DNA from: Moringa oleifera
Lineage: Eukaryota > Streptophyta > Magnoliopsida > Brassicales > Moringaceae
Assembly (NCBI GenBank): GCA_021397835.1
Contig: JAJFZO010000229.1
Span: forward strand, 1,488,001-1,552,000
Direction of reading: 5' to 3'
Length of the DNA: 64,000 bases
This document shows, one piece after another, positions 40,331 through 52,039 of the stretch; within the stretch, counting starts at the first letter, position 1; each line of letters opens with the position of its first letter. The notes under the pieces are model-generated. The model worked only from the letters and a program-made list of their open reading frames with translations. It ran no database searches and was not told the origin of the DNA. Position numbers and translations under genes: made by a program.

Positions 40331-40889
40331 TTTATTTCTTCCCCTGTCATCATAAACCTCACACCATTTAATTATAATCTCTGATCTTCATTTTTTATAG
40401 ATATATATATGTAAATTAGCATAAAAACCCCTAATCTTCTTCTTCAATTCACTGGCCTCCTCCATCAACCTTTCATAAAACTATAGCCTACTTATATAGT
40501 TATATCTCTGGTGCGCACTTGCTATCTGATGGAAATAACAGGTATTCCTATCCTCCTTCTTAAGTCAAAAAGATCTTGACTTTTTTCTCCATGAAATTTC
40601 CTCCAATTTGAACATCTGAGCTAACTCCCTACATACCTCATCTCTTTTCCTTTGAAGTTCCACATGTCTTTCACTTTCCATGATGGTTTGGTCCATTTCT
40701 TATCACTACCTTCACAAAGATTCTCATCTTTCACTCATACCTCTACTATTTCCTTACTTCATTTTTAAACCTTCTTTTTCACCCTTTTCAACTTACATGC
40801 CAATACATAAATTGCATTCCTTACAAATTTTTCACTATCTTAGTAATTCTTTATTAAACTATAAAATTCTTCCCTTTTTAATCACATAT

Positions 40890-41600
40890 TTTTGAATCTA
40901 AAAAGGTATTGGCCCCAACTCATTCCATCCATTTTCAACACAATAGGGTGATGGTCAGATGTGGCCCTTATGTAAAGTTTATGCTAAATTCTAGGGCATT
41001 TTTCATCCCACCTCAACCTATCTAGCCTTGACATCGTAGGGACATCTTTTTGGTTGGACCATGTGAATTGACCACCCATTAAGGGGAGATCCAACAACTC
41101 TAACTCGCTTACTACTCCCTAAATTCACCCATATAGCTATTCCCACTAGCCCTTTCATTCCTTTTATGAGAGAATAAAATTTCATTGAAATCCTCTCTGA
41201 TCACCAAAGGGAGCTTATTCTTTATTCTTTTACTTGCCCTCAAATCATCCATAATTAATTACGCCTGACCCTATCTGTGCTTTTATAAACTTCAGTAAAC
41301 ATCCATTCAAAATTCATCTTTTTGTAACTAAATAAGCATGTTATAGATTCCTTGCCCTTCCAGTAATCCACCAATTTCCCTAATCTACCATTCCATCTAA
41401 CCAAAATTCCTTTAAACCTGCCTTCGGCATCCAAATGCTTTTAATCAATCTCCTAGTTTCCTATAAACTTATGAGTGTAATCTCATTCATCTTTTCCATT
41501 TTGGTTTTCTGCAAGCACACTAAGTCTACTTTTCATCTCCCTAAAGAACACTTTATTATTATTTTTTCTTAGATCGTATGCCCCTTTCATATTCCAGGAA
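40890..41600 (-). pseudogene. AP-type endonuclease remnant of the LINE
   Basis: The - strand frames give LDLPLMGGQFTWSN then TMSRLDRLRWDEK near 41.0-41.1 kb and RATSDHHPIVL near 40.95 kb. The SDH triad motif of LINE endonucleases is still readable. The N-terminal block (SWNMKGAYDLRKNNNKVFFR) is near 41.5-41.6 kb. Stops and frameshifts interrupt the region. Confidence 0.85.
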
Positions 41601-43130
41601 TCTAAACACCATCACCACTAATACTGCCCTACCCCTTTTCTATCATTCGTAACTGCAAACTTCTTTTTTTTTTTTCATAGCTGATCTTAAACTTTAATCT
41701 TTGAAGCATCTGTTTCACATCACCATGTCCATGCTTCCCTACTAATACACTTTTAGTTGAGTTGTTTGTCAATCTCTTCTTTTTTAACTCTATAAATAAC
41801 TTCAGTGTCTGTTCTTTCATACACTCGAAAGTGACTCCCAAAAGTTTGCAAACTGTGCTCATGTTCCCCAACACTTTAACAAAACACTTCATGTTGAGAC
41901 ACATCATTCTTCCCCTTCAAAAGAACTGGACTTTGCCTTGGTATAGTATTTAGATCATACTTCATAGCAATGGGCTCAATTGATAGCCCTTGGTTACAAT
42001 CTCCTACCTCATCCTCATTCACCATTAAGTCCATCGTATCTCTTCTTTCATCTTTCTTAGAATGCTTACTATAAACCTTCTCCGCCCTAACGTTTTCCCC
42101 AACAAACCCTCTTCCATAAATAAGCCATACGAATAACGTCCGTTTGGTTACTCACCTCAACAAGATATGAAGGAAGCCATCTTGTCTCACCATTCTTCCT
42201 TATGACACCCATCGGGTGCTGGTCCATCCTTACCAATGATACTTCGATTTCTTCACTCTCTCAATCTCTAAGATGTCATCCCCTAGCCAGCTCTCTTTAT
42301 GCATTGATGATCCACCTCGACTTGTTAATGAACCCATGTTGGAGAAAAGAATAGAATTAGGGCATGGATCAAAAGATAATCTTGCGATACATACTTCATC
42401 ACTTACTACTTCTACCTTACCCAATTCTAATTCCATGATCTGATCCGCCCCACCCAAGATTCGACCTAAGCTTTTGTAAAGGCCTATTTCTTTTTTATCT
42501 GATCCCTCCCCACTACAACCAACATAATTAAGTCCTCTTTTGGGTCAGGCTCCTTCACATGACCTAGGGTTTTTAAGGACCCATTTTAACCTATAGGTAG
42601 GCCCAATTTCTAAGTCCTTAAGCTTTATCTTTTCCTCCCAATCAGAAGATCCTAGATCCATTAGCCTCCCTGCTGAACTACATATCGCGATTTTCTTTCC
42701 AACTGCCATGTCTCTCCAAGATTTTTCACTGTTCTACGAAACCTCTCTTCTAGGAAAATGGTGACCACAACTTAGGCATTAAGGTTCCTATTTTTTGCTT
42801 CTTTCTCCCTTTTCCTGATCAATTCTCTGAATCGATTCACCCTTACTTCACATGAACTCAAAAAAAAAAAATCTTTGAGTCCACTACCTTTCTTCACTAT
42901 AAGAAACTATCTTCGCCTTTCGGTATCACAAGGATCCTCATCCCGTTCCTTAAGATATAAAAAAATTGCACATATTTGCCACTAGCATTCTCTTTGATCT
43001 CTAACAATAGGGTTTCACCCCATCCTTTATTTCCGCCATCAACCTTCTCCTTTACTCTGCTTCATGTTTTTGCAAGGATAATAACCCCCCGCTTCACCAT
43101 CACTTTCAAGATCTATCTTTCGACATTAAT

Positions 43131-46100
43131 GGTGAAAATTAACATATCATTCCATATAAATTCTCTCTGTATAATTTCAAATTTTAAAATTAAAAATCAA
43201 CTTAATATCATAATTAAATTGAATCAAATTGAAACATTATATATATAATTGATTTAATTAATACTTAATAATTTTAAATAAAGCATAAATATAATTGAAA
43301 AAAATTTTAATATTATTTTATTCAAAATAGTAGTATATTTAAATTAAGCATCAAGGGAATGTCACCCATCCTCTCATACTTATCTAAATCATTTAAACCA
43401 AATCAACAAATGATTTACTAACTCAAGTTGCTCCCTTAAAAAAAAAAAAAGAAGAAAAAGCAAGATTAGATTTGACAATGAGAAGAATTGTAAAACTTCA
43501 AATTCAGTAACACTAAGAATCCAACATGTTATAAGTATTTTTAAAAATATATAAAATATAAAGGAAGAGCATTAGATTCTTCCTTAACTATTTGAAGAAC
43601 AATTTTATATAGAGCATGCTCACCTTCTTTTTGTCTAATTTCTTTCCCCATGTTGATTGGTTTTGATTAGAACAGAGTGATATATATTATAAAAATACCA
43701 ACTAGAACCGTAAATTTTAAAAACTTAAGTGCTTCTTTATGCTAAAGAATTTCTAAGGTGCCGACAACTTGATGACAGATATAATAGCTAAGAAAATTTG
43801 GACACTTGAATGAAAAGTTCCAAATGATCCACTAATGAGCTAATTATTAAATATATATTCTTCTTATGCTAATTAAAATAAAATATTATCAAAGACAATT
43901 AAACCATCTAGAAGAAACACTTTTAATTAAAATAATGTCAATGATTTAATACAAGAAGTTGTGTACTAATAATGTACACCGCAAAAATCTGCCTGAGGCT
44001 AAGGAAGTGATTGCGACAAAAATGGCAAATATTGGAGTTGGTGGACTGATAGAAAGAACTATGATTCCTATTTTAAGCTGTCAGTATAAAAGATTCAGAA
44101 AAAACTAACAGTGAATCAGAGTGAATGCCAGGATTCATGCACTCAAAGTCTGTGCTACAAGCTTCTGGTGATGCTTACCACCTCAACAGAGTTTGTTCAT
44201 AGCCGAAGGGATTAGCTTTGTCAATCCAAAATCTTACCTGCAATATGGTATTGCCAAAAAAAAAAAAAAAAAATTACCAGAGGAAAGCTTGATATGCATC
44301 CGAACTATTAGCCAATCAAGTTTGCTTTCACAATCATAATCAAGCAGTTGGGTTTGTCACAATCTTAAAGCAGAATCAGAATATGCCATGCATTTTCTTA
44401 TGCACTCATTTGAAACCATACAAACCATGAGTATATGCAGCATTTGAAGATGTTGCAGCGTGCTTCACCTTACTGAAAATTACTAGATCATGTGTGTGAT
44501 AGATTAACTTAGAAAAAAAAAATTCGGCACCTATAGAAAACTAACATTACCTTCTCCTCTATTTTCTCTGAACGTGATCTTGCGATCATGATAGCAGTAG
44601 TTTTGAGATGAAATTTTTGTATTAATTGCTACTATGACGGCTAATCCTGAACCACTTCAAAGAGCATAGAGAGCTTTCCACTCAATCATGTTTGACCTGA
44701 CTAATGGCTGCAAATTTAGTGGTTTTGCAAATAAATCTGACCAGGAGTAATCAGTAATTTTACATTGTTACTAATTACTCAAATAAATAGATGAACAGTG
44801 TAAATTCAGAAATCATTGAGGTCACTGGTATTCATATGAGATATGACAAAACTCTCCAAGGTCTATTTTACAAAAAGATGGGTCAACCAAGCAATAGTTG
44901 AAGTTGTAATAATTGAGATGCAGCAGAGGCAATGGACTATATGATGCATTCAATGTCACAAAGCCACAAACATAAAAGAGGGGTATTTTGCTTTTTCATT
45001 TTTTCTTGGCCATAAAAACAATGATTTAATTAGATACATACATGCTAAGTCTTAACAGAGACTGTTTATAATTAATTTTCCCCATTTTCATTCCTCCTAT
45101 CTCATAGTTTTTGCAACTTTCTCATTCTATCTTTTCATAATGTTGCTGAAGTTCCTGAGACTATTTGTTACAACCAACTCACAAATTGGGCAAAGCTTAT
45201 CAATATTAATGCTATTAGTAATGTTAGGTGTGACATTCATCCTGAGTCCCATGGAGGGAACTGACCCTGGAATGGAGCTAGTCGGGTATATTTACTTTCA
45301 GTTAATGTTCCCCTCACCTTACCTACTGTGCCTTGGTGCCATGACCAATGCATAGGCTCTAGAGACCTTCTGCACCTAAATTTTCTTTGTCTTCAACAGC
45401 AAGGATTATGGGTTAAAAGTGATTCCATGCTTGCTGTACCTAGTATAGCGTCCATGGTCTGGGGATTTAGTAAGCTACCCTCAGTGTTTAGCCACTCATG
45501 GGAGTTAGGAGACCTGTTTCAAGGGCTTTCAACAATACAAAAGCGCATCAGGAAAACAAATGTACCTGCAGCTTAGATGAACCTCATGTGATAAATTTTC
45601 ATTCTCTCGAAGGGCAGAACTGTTGGTGACTTGTTCATGAGTGGAATAGAGGAGGTAAATGTACCATGGGTTTGGGTCAAGGGATACACAGAGCCCCAAG
45701 CTTGGGGCAATATTTAATTTACCCCACAGAAATTTTCACAAAAGGACAACCGTCTTCCTAGTATGCATTGACATGTCAGGATTGCATTATCAGCCTTGCC
45801 TTTTCGGAGCATGCATATGAATATATGAGCACATCTCTATTATTAAATGCTTTTGTTCTATCACAAAGACATCATTTATGAGTATCATACAAAACTATCT
45901 TATTTTCTGGCCTTGCCTTTTGAGCAATGATGTTGTAGGTAGTAAAAGAAGCTGGCATGCTCAATACAATGTTGTTACAAAGCCAACAAAACTAGTTTCT
46001 TTTTTTCCCTGCACTGAAAAGAAAAATGAAGGGAGAATGCTTTCTTAAGACATGTGTGCAGTAATTGAACCAGCAAGTCAAAAGCAGATCAAACAATATA

Positions 46101-46147
46101 CAAAAGTTACCTGGCCCAAACGAGCAACTTTATCAAGGCAGGAGGAA
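43131..46147. other. intergenic spacer downstream of the PPR gene
   Basis: From 43131 to about 44000 the sequence is AT-rich. Composition then becomes more balanced and stays so to the PPR gene. Short open frames exist on the + strand at 45140-45355 and 45328-45576, but neither resembles a known protein and they overlap each other. A 16-bp perfect palindrome lies at 45693. Part of this interval could be 3' UTR of the PPR transcript, which runs leftwards. Confidence 0.5.
45693..45708. repeat. perfect 16-bp GC-rich palindrome
   Basis: GCCCCAAGCTTGGGGC reads the same on both strands, with no loop. It stands out because its surroundings are AT-rich. It could be a dimeric protein-binding site or chance. 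Confidence 0.9.
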
Positions 46148-46395
46148 AAAAGTAGACTTGCACAAAATTCTCAGTGGAGGATATATCAGAAGCAGTTGTT
46201 GATTCCCATCCTTACCAGAAGTCTCCTCAATTGCAAACTCCATTCCAGATGAACAACCATATAAGAGGCAATAGGAGAAGAGAATACTTCCACATGATTC
46301 TCTTAGAGGATTATGTCCGAAGCAGATACTTCTAAATTACCTTCATTACCAGAAGTCTCTGCAATTGCAAATTCCATCCCTAAAATGATGGAACC
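46148..46395. repeat. diverged 134-bp-period tandem duplication overlapping the PPR stop codon
   Basis: Two units of about 100 bp share a TTACCAGAAGTCTC...CAATTGCAAA-TCCAT block (ACCAGAAGTCTC at 46214 and 46348), CAGAAGCAG/CGAAGCAG, and GATTCTC/AATTCTC segments. The right-hand unit contains the last nine codons and stop of the PPR gene (stop at 46346-46348). The left-hand unit is a decayed copy of the same sequence placed just downstream in the gene's orientation. Confidence 0.8.
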
Positions 46396-48706
46396 TACTT
46401 GTGTCTCTCACTGTTATTTCTCTCTTCGAAATTTGAGTGATAAACTTTATGGCAGCATGACAATCACCACAAACTCGCAAATTCTTAGTAACTAGAATAG
46501 GCTTGCCAGCACTCAGAGTAAGAAGTCCTAATGCAATTGCTAACTTCTCACTGTGATAAAGAAGAATTCCTTCTTTCTCCTCTTCTTCAACATCTTGAAG
46601 AACAAAACTACATTCTGCATGATAACCCAACTTTCTCATTTCCACTAGTAGTTCATTCAGTTTTTTGTTTATCTGTGCTGACTGAGGGTGGGACTGATCT
46701 CCACCAATGAATGCATGAACAACTCCGTTTATCTCAACCCAACTACATCCTGGGCTTTTCTTAAACCCTTGGTCCTTCTGCATTATTCTAACATGTGCTG
46801 CATCATCCCATCTCCCAGCAGCACAATACATATTAGATAGAAGGACAAAATTCCCTGTTCCTTCAGGACCTAAGCTCTCTATCTTCTTTGACACTTCGTC
46901 TCCAAGTTCAACATTCTTATGTGTTCTACAAGCAGCAAGCAGTGCACCCCATACATGAACATCAGGCTTAAATGGCATTTTTTCGATGAAATCATGCGCC
47001 TCATCCAGAAGCCCAGCACGTCCCAAAAGATCAGTCATGCATATGAAATGATCCATTCTTGGGACAATGTTGAAATCCTGACTCATTGCATTAAACCAGT
47101 GTTTTCCTTCAACAACAAGTCCTGAATGACTACAAGCAGATAACAGACAAAGGAAAGTCACGTCATCTGGCTTTAAACCAGTAGTCAGCATATGATGGAA
47201 CAGCAAAAGCGCTTCCTTGCCAAGCCCATGAATTCCATAACCAAATATCATCACATTCCATGAGACAACATCTCGCATATGCATCCTATCAAAAACTTCT
47301 CTGGCAATACAGACATTCCCACACTTCGAGTACATGTCAATGAGAGCATTACAAATCTGTGTATCTACTGTGAAGCCGCAGACAACTAAGTAGCCATGGC
47401 AACAAGCACCGTGTTGTAAAGCAGCCAAATGTGAGCAAGCTGGCAGGATACCCAGCATGGTTGCTGAATCTGGCCGAAACCCAGATGATTGCATCTTGTG
47501 GAAGAAAAGGAAAGCCTCTTCTGCATTACCATTCTGTATACATCCAGCAATAATAGCACTATACGATACAGTATCCTTGAAAAACATTTCATCAAAGTAC
47601 CTGATTGCATCATTCATGCTCCCAGACTTAGCATACACAGAAAGCAATGTGTTGCCCACCATCAAATCTAGAACAAACCCGGTTTTGATTGCATAGCATT
47701 GTAAGCATCTCCCTCCACTAAGGTCACTGAACCTTGCACAACCACTAAGAATGACCCCCAGAGTCACTGCTGTTAAATTTGATGCACCCATCTTATTGAA
47801 GAGTTCTACTACCTCTCCCATTAGATCACATGTAACATAAGCGCCAATCATGGAGCTCCAAGTCACCTCATTCTTGAAGCCCATCATATCAAAAATCTTT
47901 CGTGCGTAAACTATACACTTACATTTACCATACATATCCAAAATGCAAGTTTTAACGACCACATTATCCTCAAATCCCCTTCTCGTGCAATAACCATGCA
48001 GGGCTTTCCCGCCCCTCAATGCACTGGCTCGTGCGAGTGTGGGAAGAAGCGCTACAATAGTCGAGGAGTTGGGTCTGAGTCCAGCTCTCTTCTGCATGTC
48101 AACAAACAATTCCGTTGCCTGGTCATAGACTCCATTGAGGGAAAACCCGGCAATCATTGCGTTCCATGCTACAACATCTCTATGGGGCATGCGAAAAAAC
48201 ACAGCAAGTGCCTCAACCAAATCTCCACATTTAGCGTACAAGTCGATCAAAGCAGTGGAAACATAGACATCGGAATCGAGGTGGAGATGTTTTGCATGAT
48301 CATGCACCCATTTGCCATCTTCCACAGCTCGTAGACCCGAACAGGCTTTCAGTACAAACGGGAACGTGAACTTGGTGGGTTCAACGCCCGATTGGAGCAT
48401 CTTGTAGTACAACTCAACCACTTTTATTAAGGGTCCTCTCGATGCGTAAGTTCTGATCATCAAATTCCAGGAGACAACTCTTGGTTTTGGAATTATATCG
48501 AACACGCGGCCAGCAAGTTCAACTTTGTCGCATACCGCATATAACTGGATCAGCTTCTCGAGCACAGTAGCGTCGCTTGAGGTCAAGAAGCCGCAATAGC
48601 TGTGCTTGAGGAAGTGTTGATGGATTTTCTTCCCTTGGGTCAGTGATTTCGCTTCAATGCAAGATTCAAGAAGCTGCATGTATGCAAAACGAGGCAGCTT
48701 GCCCAT
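46346..48706 (-). CDS. PLS-class pentatricopeptide repeat protein with DYW domain (At3g16610 orthologue)
   Basis: This is an intronless 786-residue protein of the organelle RNA-editing factor class. PPR arrays of this class bind specific RNA sites, and the DYW domain is a cytidine deaminase. It starts MGKLPRFAYMQLLESCIEA. About twenty P/L/S repeats follow (for example VVSWNLMIRTYASRG, VSTALIDLYAKCGD, VAWNAMIAGFSLNG), then E motifs. The DYW domain has HSE at residues 718-720, CGDC at 746-749, and a terminal CNC…DFW instead of DYW. These are the expected zinc and catalytic positions. Repeat by repeat it resembles my memory of Arabidopsis At3g16610, which lacks the DYW tail. A plastid or mitochondrial location is inferred from the family; the N terminus shows no obvious transit peptide. 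Target site unknown. The first ATG is chosen because homology begins immediately after it. Confidence 0.95.
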   Translation of the reverse strand: MGKLPRFAYMQLLESCIEAKSLTQGKKIHQHFLKHSYCGFLTSSDATVLEKLIQLYAVCDKVELAGRVFDIIPKPRVVSWNLMIRTYASRGPLIKVVELYYKMLQSGVEPTKFTFPFVLKACSGLRAVEDGKWVHDHAKHLHLDSDVYVSTALIDLYAKCGDLVEALAVFFRMPHRDVVAWNAMIAGFSLNGVYDQATELFVDMQKRAGLRPNSSTIVALLPTLARASALRGGKALHGYCTRRGFEDNVVVKTCILDMYGKCKCIVYARKIFDMMGFKNEVTWSSMIGAYVTCDLMGEVVELFNKMGASNLTAVTLGVILSGCARFSDLSGGRCLQCYAIKTGFVLDLMVGNTLLSVYAKSGSMNDAIRYFDEMFFKDTVSYSAIIAGCIQNGNAEEAFLFFHKMQSSGFRPDSATMLGILPACSHLAALQHGACCHGYLVVCGFTVDTQICNALIDMYSKCGNVCIAREVFDRMHMRDVVSWNVMIFGYGIHGLGKEALLLFHHMLTTGLKPDDVTFLCLLSACSHSGLVVEGKHWFNAMSQDFNIVPRMDHFICMTDLLGRAGLLDEAHDFIEKMPFKPDVHVWGALLAACRTHKNVELGDEVSKKIESLGPEGTGNFVLLSNMYCAAGRWDDAAHVRIMQKDQGFKKSPGCSWVEINGVVHAFIGGDQSHPQSAQINKKLNELLVEMRKLGYHAECSFVLQDVEEEEKEGILLYHSEKLAIALGLLTLSAGKPILVTKNLRVCGDCHAAIKFITQISKREITVRDTSRFHHFRDGICNCRDFW

Positions 48707-49608
48707 TATATCTCATTCTTCAACTCGGCAAAGCCAACCAAATTAATCGATCTTTTGTTTTGTTACAGCACAACAACTACTCAGCCTCCACATGGTGATA
48801 CACGAATTAGAGGATAGGCTTCGGCCTGATCCACTGGTTACCAAGCGTGACTGTAACATCCAGAGCAATCCCCACTTTTGACGTTGATGCTCATGTCATT
48901 ACCAGTGCTCCGAAGACAGGGTTAACTCAGATTGTCAGCTTACATCCAATTCTATCATTCAAAACCAAAGCATAGTCACTGTCACGAGGTAGACGTCTCA
49001 TATGAACATCTTTTGACTGGAAATTTTTATTTTTATATGTAATGTGAGATCAATAGTCTTTAAGCATGAGAAAAAATGATAAAAGAACAATAAATATCAG
49101 GACTTCAATGTTAAACTCATAAAATTTGATTGTAATTGGTTATTTTGGGTGAACTCTATCTCTTCTCAGATGTGAATATAATGCTGTGATGCAACTGAGC
49201 ATAAACCGTGCTTATTTCTCCTTGTATACCTGTTTCTGCTGAGTAGCAGCGGATATTCAAAGTGGTAAGTAGTTGACAACCTTTCTCAACTTGGATGCAC
49301 CATTTTCAGATAGATCCTCTATTTTCTGTAGCTGGTTTCTTTATTTTACCAATCCGAAGCACAGGCTGTTGTGGTCCATCGAATGACAGATAATATTTGA
49401 TGATATACACTTGAGTTTTCTTTACAGAGAAATTGATATGCCAATTGAATTCCAGAAACTGGTAAGCAGAGTGACTGACTAGCATAAATCTTCATACCTA
49501 GCTCATGATCAACATATGGCAGAGGAAACTGGAGAACTGAGTAGCCATTCCTTGTATATTAACGAAAAGAATAAATCACTTACATGGTATATCTAGTCTC
49601 CTGTTGTA
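48707..49608. other. intergenic: PPR promoter and YLMG1 3' region
   Basis: The right end probably carries the 3' UTR of YLMG1 and the left end the promoter and leader of the PPR gene, both on the - strand. No coding sequence, TATA box or repeat stands out. Confidence 0.6.
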
Positions 49609-51177
49609 TTAGCTAACCTGTTGAGAGACAAGGACAAGAAGACCTTGTGGACCTAGCAATATTTCGTTAACGAAACTGACCAATCCAAACCAGACTACAG
49701 GAGTTATGTCGACTCCTCCAAGAGGTGGAATCAGTTTTCTAGTTGCTACAAGAAGTGGTTCCGTGGGAGCATATGCTATGATATAAGGAAATTTTCCGAC
49801 AGGAAGTTTGGGATACCAAGACATTATTATCCTCAAGATAAAGAGAAAGGCAAAGGCTGAGAGAAAGGGCCCTAAGATACCAATTGCCAGCTTGGCTGTT
49901 GCAGGGTCCAAATCTGCTAGCAAGAAGCTCTTTGTAAAATCAAAGGCACCATCTGAGTGCCCCAGTAAGTTGAGCTTTGCATTTTCTATGGCTCTAAGGG
50001 CATGAGATGGGTTGCTTGTGATGAGAGCATTTGATGATGCAGGCTCGAAGTTAAGTGAAGCTGCAACCGAGAGAAAACATGTAGCAGAATGAGAGACTTG
50101 ATGGCACCAACTTCGATATCTTCCAGTAGGATACTTCGATCCTTGCTGCTACAAGATAAACAAATCCAAAGACACGGGAATCACAAAAGTGAAGACCAGA
50201 AACACAAGCTTAAAGTTCCCCATCAATAAAGGGGAATTCTGACTTTTTTGGTGCCTGCATATTCGTTCTCATGCAAAATGGCCGAATGGATCAACAAGCC
50301 TTATCACTATAACATTCAAGAGAACACTAGCTGTTATCTCATTATTTGTAGCGAAAATTGTGGCAGTGGATATGAAGAAGGCCTAAGCCTTCTCAAATAA
50401 GCGAAAAGACATTGATCATGAAGTTTTGGATCAAACCCAAAACGGAAGAACCTTCTTTAGGTTCCTGGAGTCCTTAAGCCTAAGTAGGAAACCCATCATT
50501 TTACACCTGATGCAACAAACATATGCAACATTTACTCTATGTTGCATAAGAACAAAAGTTACAAGTTTAGTTCTCCCTCCAGAGAAAATCAACTAACTTT
50601 AGTCTCTTTAATTGTAATGGGAAATTCTTATGACAAGGATGTGGTAATGTTACTACACTGACATTTTATACAGCTTTCTTGTGAGTAAAACGCAAATGCT
50701 TGAACAGCACCTAGCATTAGCCACACAGGGTTAACCCAACTGGAAAGTAGGCCAGACCAATAATGCCAGCATGAGTTAGAACCCTCAGATGCTTCTGATG
50801 CTAGGGTATCTAGCAAAATGCCCAAATTCCACGACCATAATTCTGATTTACCCAATCCATGAGTAGGAAGACAATAATTTTTTTAACATATTTGCATAAT
50901 TTACCTATACGAAGTATAAAGGATGCTGAACAGTAAATAATAAGAAGCAAAAGAATCAAGAGAATGCATGTCTACATGAACAAAGAGAAGCTCAAGATCG
51001 GTACTCACAGATATACTTGTATTCGGCTTCTTAGGTTGATGAGGCAGCCTGCCTGCACCAGTTGCATGAATAAGGGAAACAAAAAAATGGAAAAAGCAGA
51101 AGAAAGACAAGAAGCACAGAGCAGATTACAGTACCTGTAACATGAACAGGGTTGAAAAGGTGAAATGAAGTTGCCAT
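49609..51177 (-). CDS. YLMG1: YGGT-family plastid membrane protein (YLMG1)
   Basis: This is a small integral membrane protein of the YGGT family. In Arabidopsis, YLMG1 proteins are plastid-located and affect nucleoid distribution. Exons on the - strand are 51177-51135, 51052-51009 and 50148-49609, joining to 208 residues; introns are 82 and 860 nt with GT-AG ends. The N terminus MATSFHLFNPVHVTGRLP is rich in Ser/His/basic residues and fits a transit peptide. The YGGT core runs from about residue 115: a first hydrophobic helix (LAIGILGPFLSAFAFLFIL), RIIMSWYPKLP, a loop with YAPTEPLLVATRKLIPPLGGVD, then a second helix (ITPVVWFGLVSFVNEILL). A CACGTG G-box lies 112 bp upstream of the ATG. The first exon's short reading frame is supported by the clean splice and frame, not by independent homology. 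Confidence 0.9.
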
Positions 51178-52039
51178 GGTAGGAAATCAGAGAGGCAAGG
51201 CCTGAGAAAACGTTATCTTTTTTCTGAAGGGATCTGTAATGCGTTCAGTGGGTCATGGGTCGGGCGGTTGGCAACCCGTTTGGCCCGTCACGTGAGGAAC
51301 TTTCGGGCAAAAGTTAAAGAAACTCAATAATAATAATTAGAAATAATTCAGGTAACAAATTGAAAAATAAATTTCATCTTTTACTTTAAAATCTTAAACT
51401 TTGCTTTCTTTATTTTTTTAATTTAAATTTCATCTTTATCTCATTTCAAATATTCTTAGAAGTATTAGTAAGTATCTTCAACAATAGTTATATATATATA
51501 TTATAATTTTATCAATTGAATATTTAATTTTTTAATTTTAATAAATTCAAATATTTTAAAATTTTTAAAATTAAAGGTCTTGTACGAAACCTTTTGGTAT
51601 GAATATAAAAAATGTTTAAAATCCTATCATAAAAATTTAAAAACTTTTCCAGTACTAAAGGCATATATATATATATGTATATTTTAATTTTGCACTTTTA
51701 AAATTTGGAAAATTTTATGAAAAATAAAATATTATTCAAATTTCAAAAAAAAAGTATAATATATTTAAGCCATTTTTGAGATATTTTAGTAATGAAAATA
51801 GTCAAGATTCAATTGAATCAAATTGAAACTTGTGATGCACTATTAAATAAAATCTAAATAAAATTTTTAGTAGCATCCATTTATGCCCACATGATGAGTT
51901 CTAAAGAAACGACAAAATCATTAGATAAACAAGATTAAAAAAAGATGCATGCAGGTTTTTCTCTCCATGGTTGAAAATCTTGTTTTCTTGCCAGTCTTAG
52001 TTTTTGATGCTTATTATCTGAGTTTTTTTTATCCTTTAA
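51178..52039. other. intergenic: YLMG1 promoter, then AT-rich spacer
   Basis: 51178-51310 is GC-richer than its flank and holds the likely YLMG1 promoter. From 51320 onward the DNA is very AT-rich, with (AT)n tracts near 51490 and 51665. No gene was seen. Confidence 0.6.
51289..51294. promoter_or_regulatory. G-box (CACGTG) upstream of YLMG1
   Basis: CACGTG lies 112 bp upstream of the YLMG1 ATG, next to TGGCCCG, in a GC-rich island. G-boxes bind bZIP and bHLH factors and are common in light-regulated and plastid-protein genes. Its position is suggestive; use is not shown. Confidence 0.55.

Larger units (their letters stand above)
38103..43130 (-). mobile_element. decayed non-LTR retrotransposon (plant L1-type LINE), - strand
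   Basis: Read on the - strand, the element has the LINE gene order. An ORF1-like region (about 41.95-43.13 kb) has the segment YILRNGMRILVIPKGEDS. It is followed by an apurinic-type endonuclease, a reverse transcriptase, a zf-RVT segment and an A-rich 3' end at about 38103-38118. All coding parts carry many stops and frameshifts. A 56-bp perfect tandem duplication lies inside (39134-39245). I could not find target-site duplications, so the 5' boundary is approximate. It is an old dead insertion in the receptor kinase-PPR spacer. Confidence 0.85.

Noticed and set aside
38103..43130. Host protein-coding gene on the + strand (several open frames of 60-107 codons)
   Set aside because: They are chance frames opposite a decayed LINE whose domains read on the - strand.
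45140..45576. Two short + strand open frames as small protein genes
   Set aside because: They overlap each other, lack recognisable motifs, and have no promoter or splice support. They are kept only as part of a low-interest finding.
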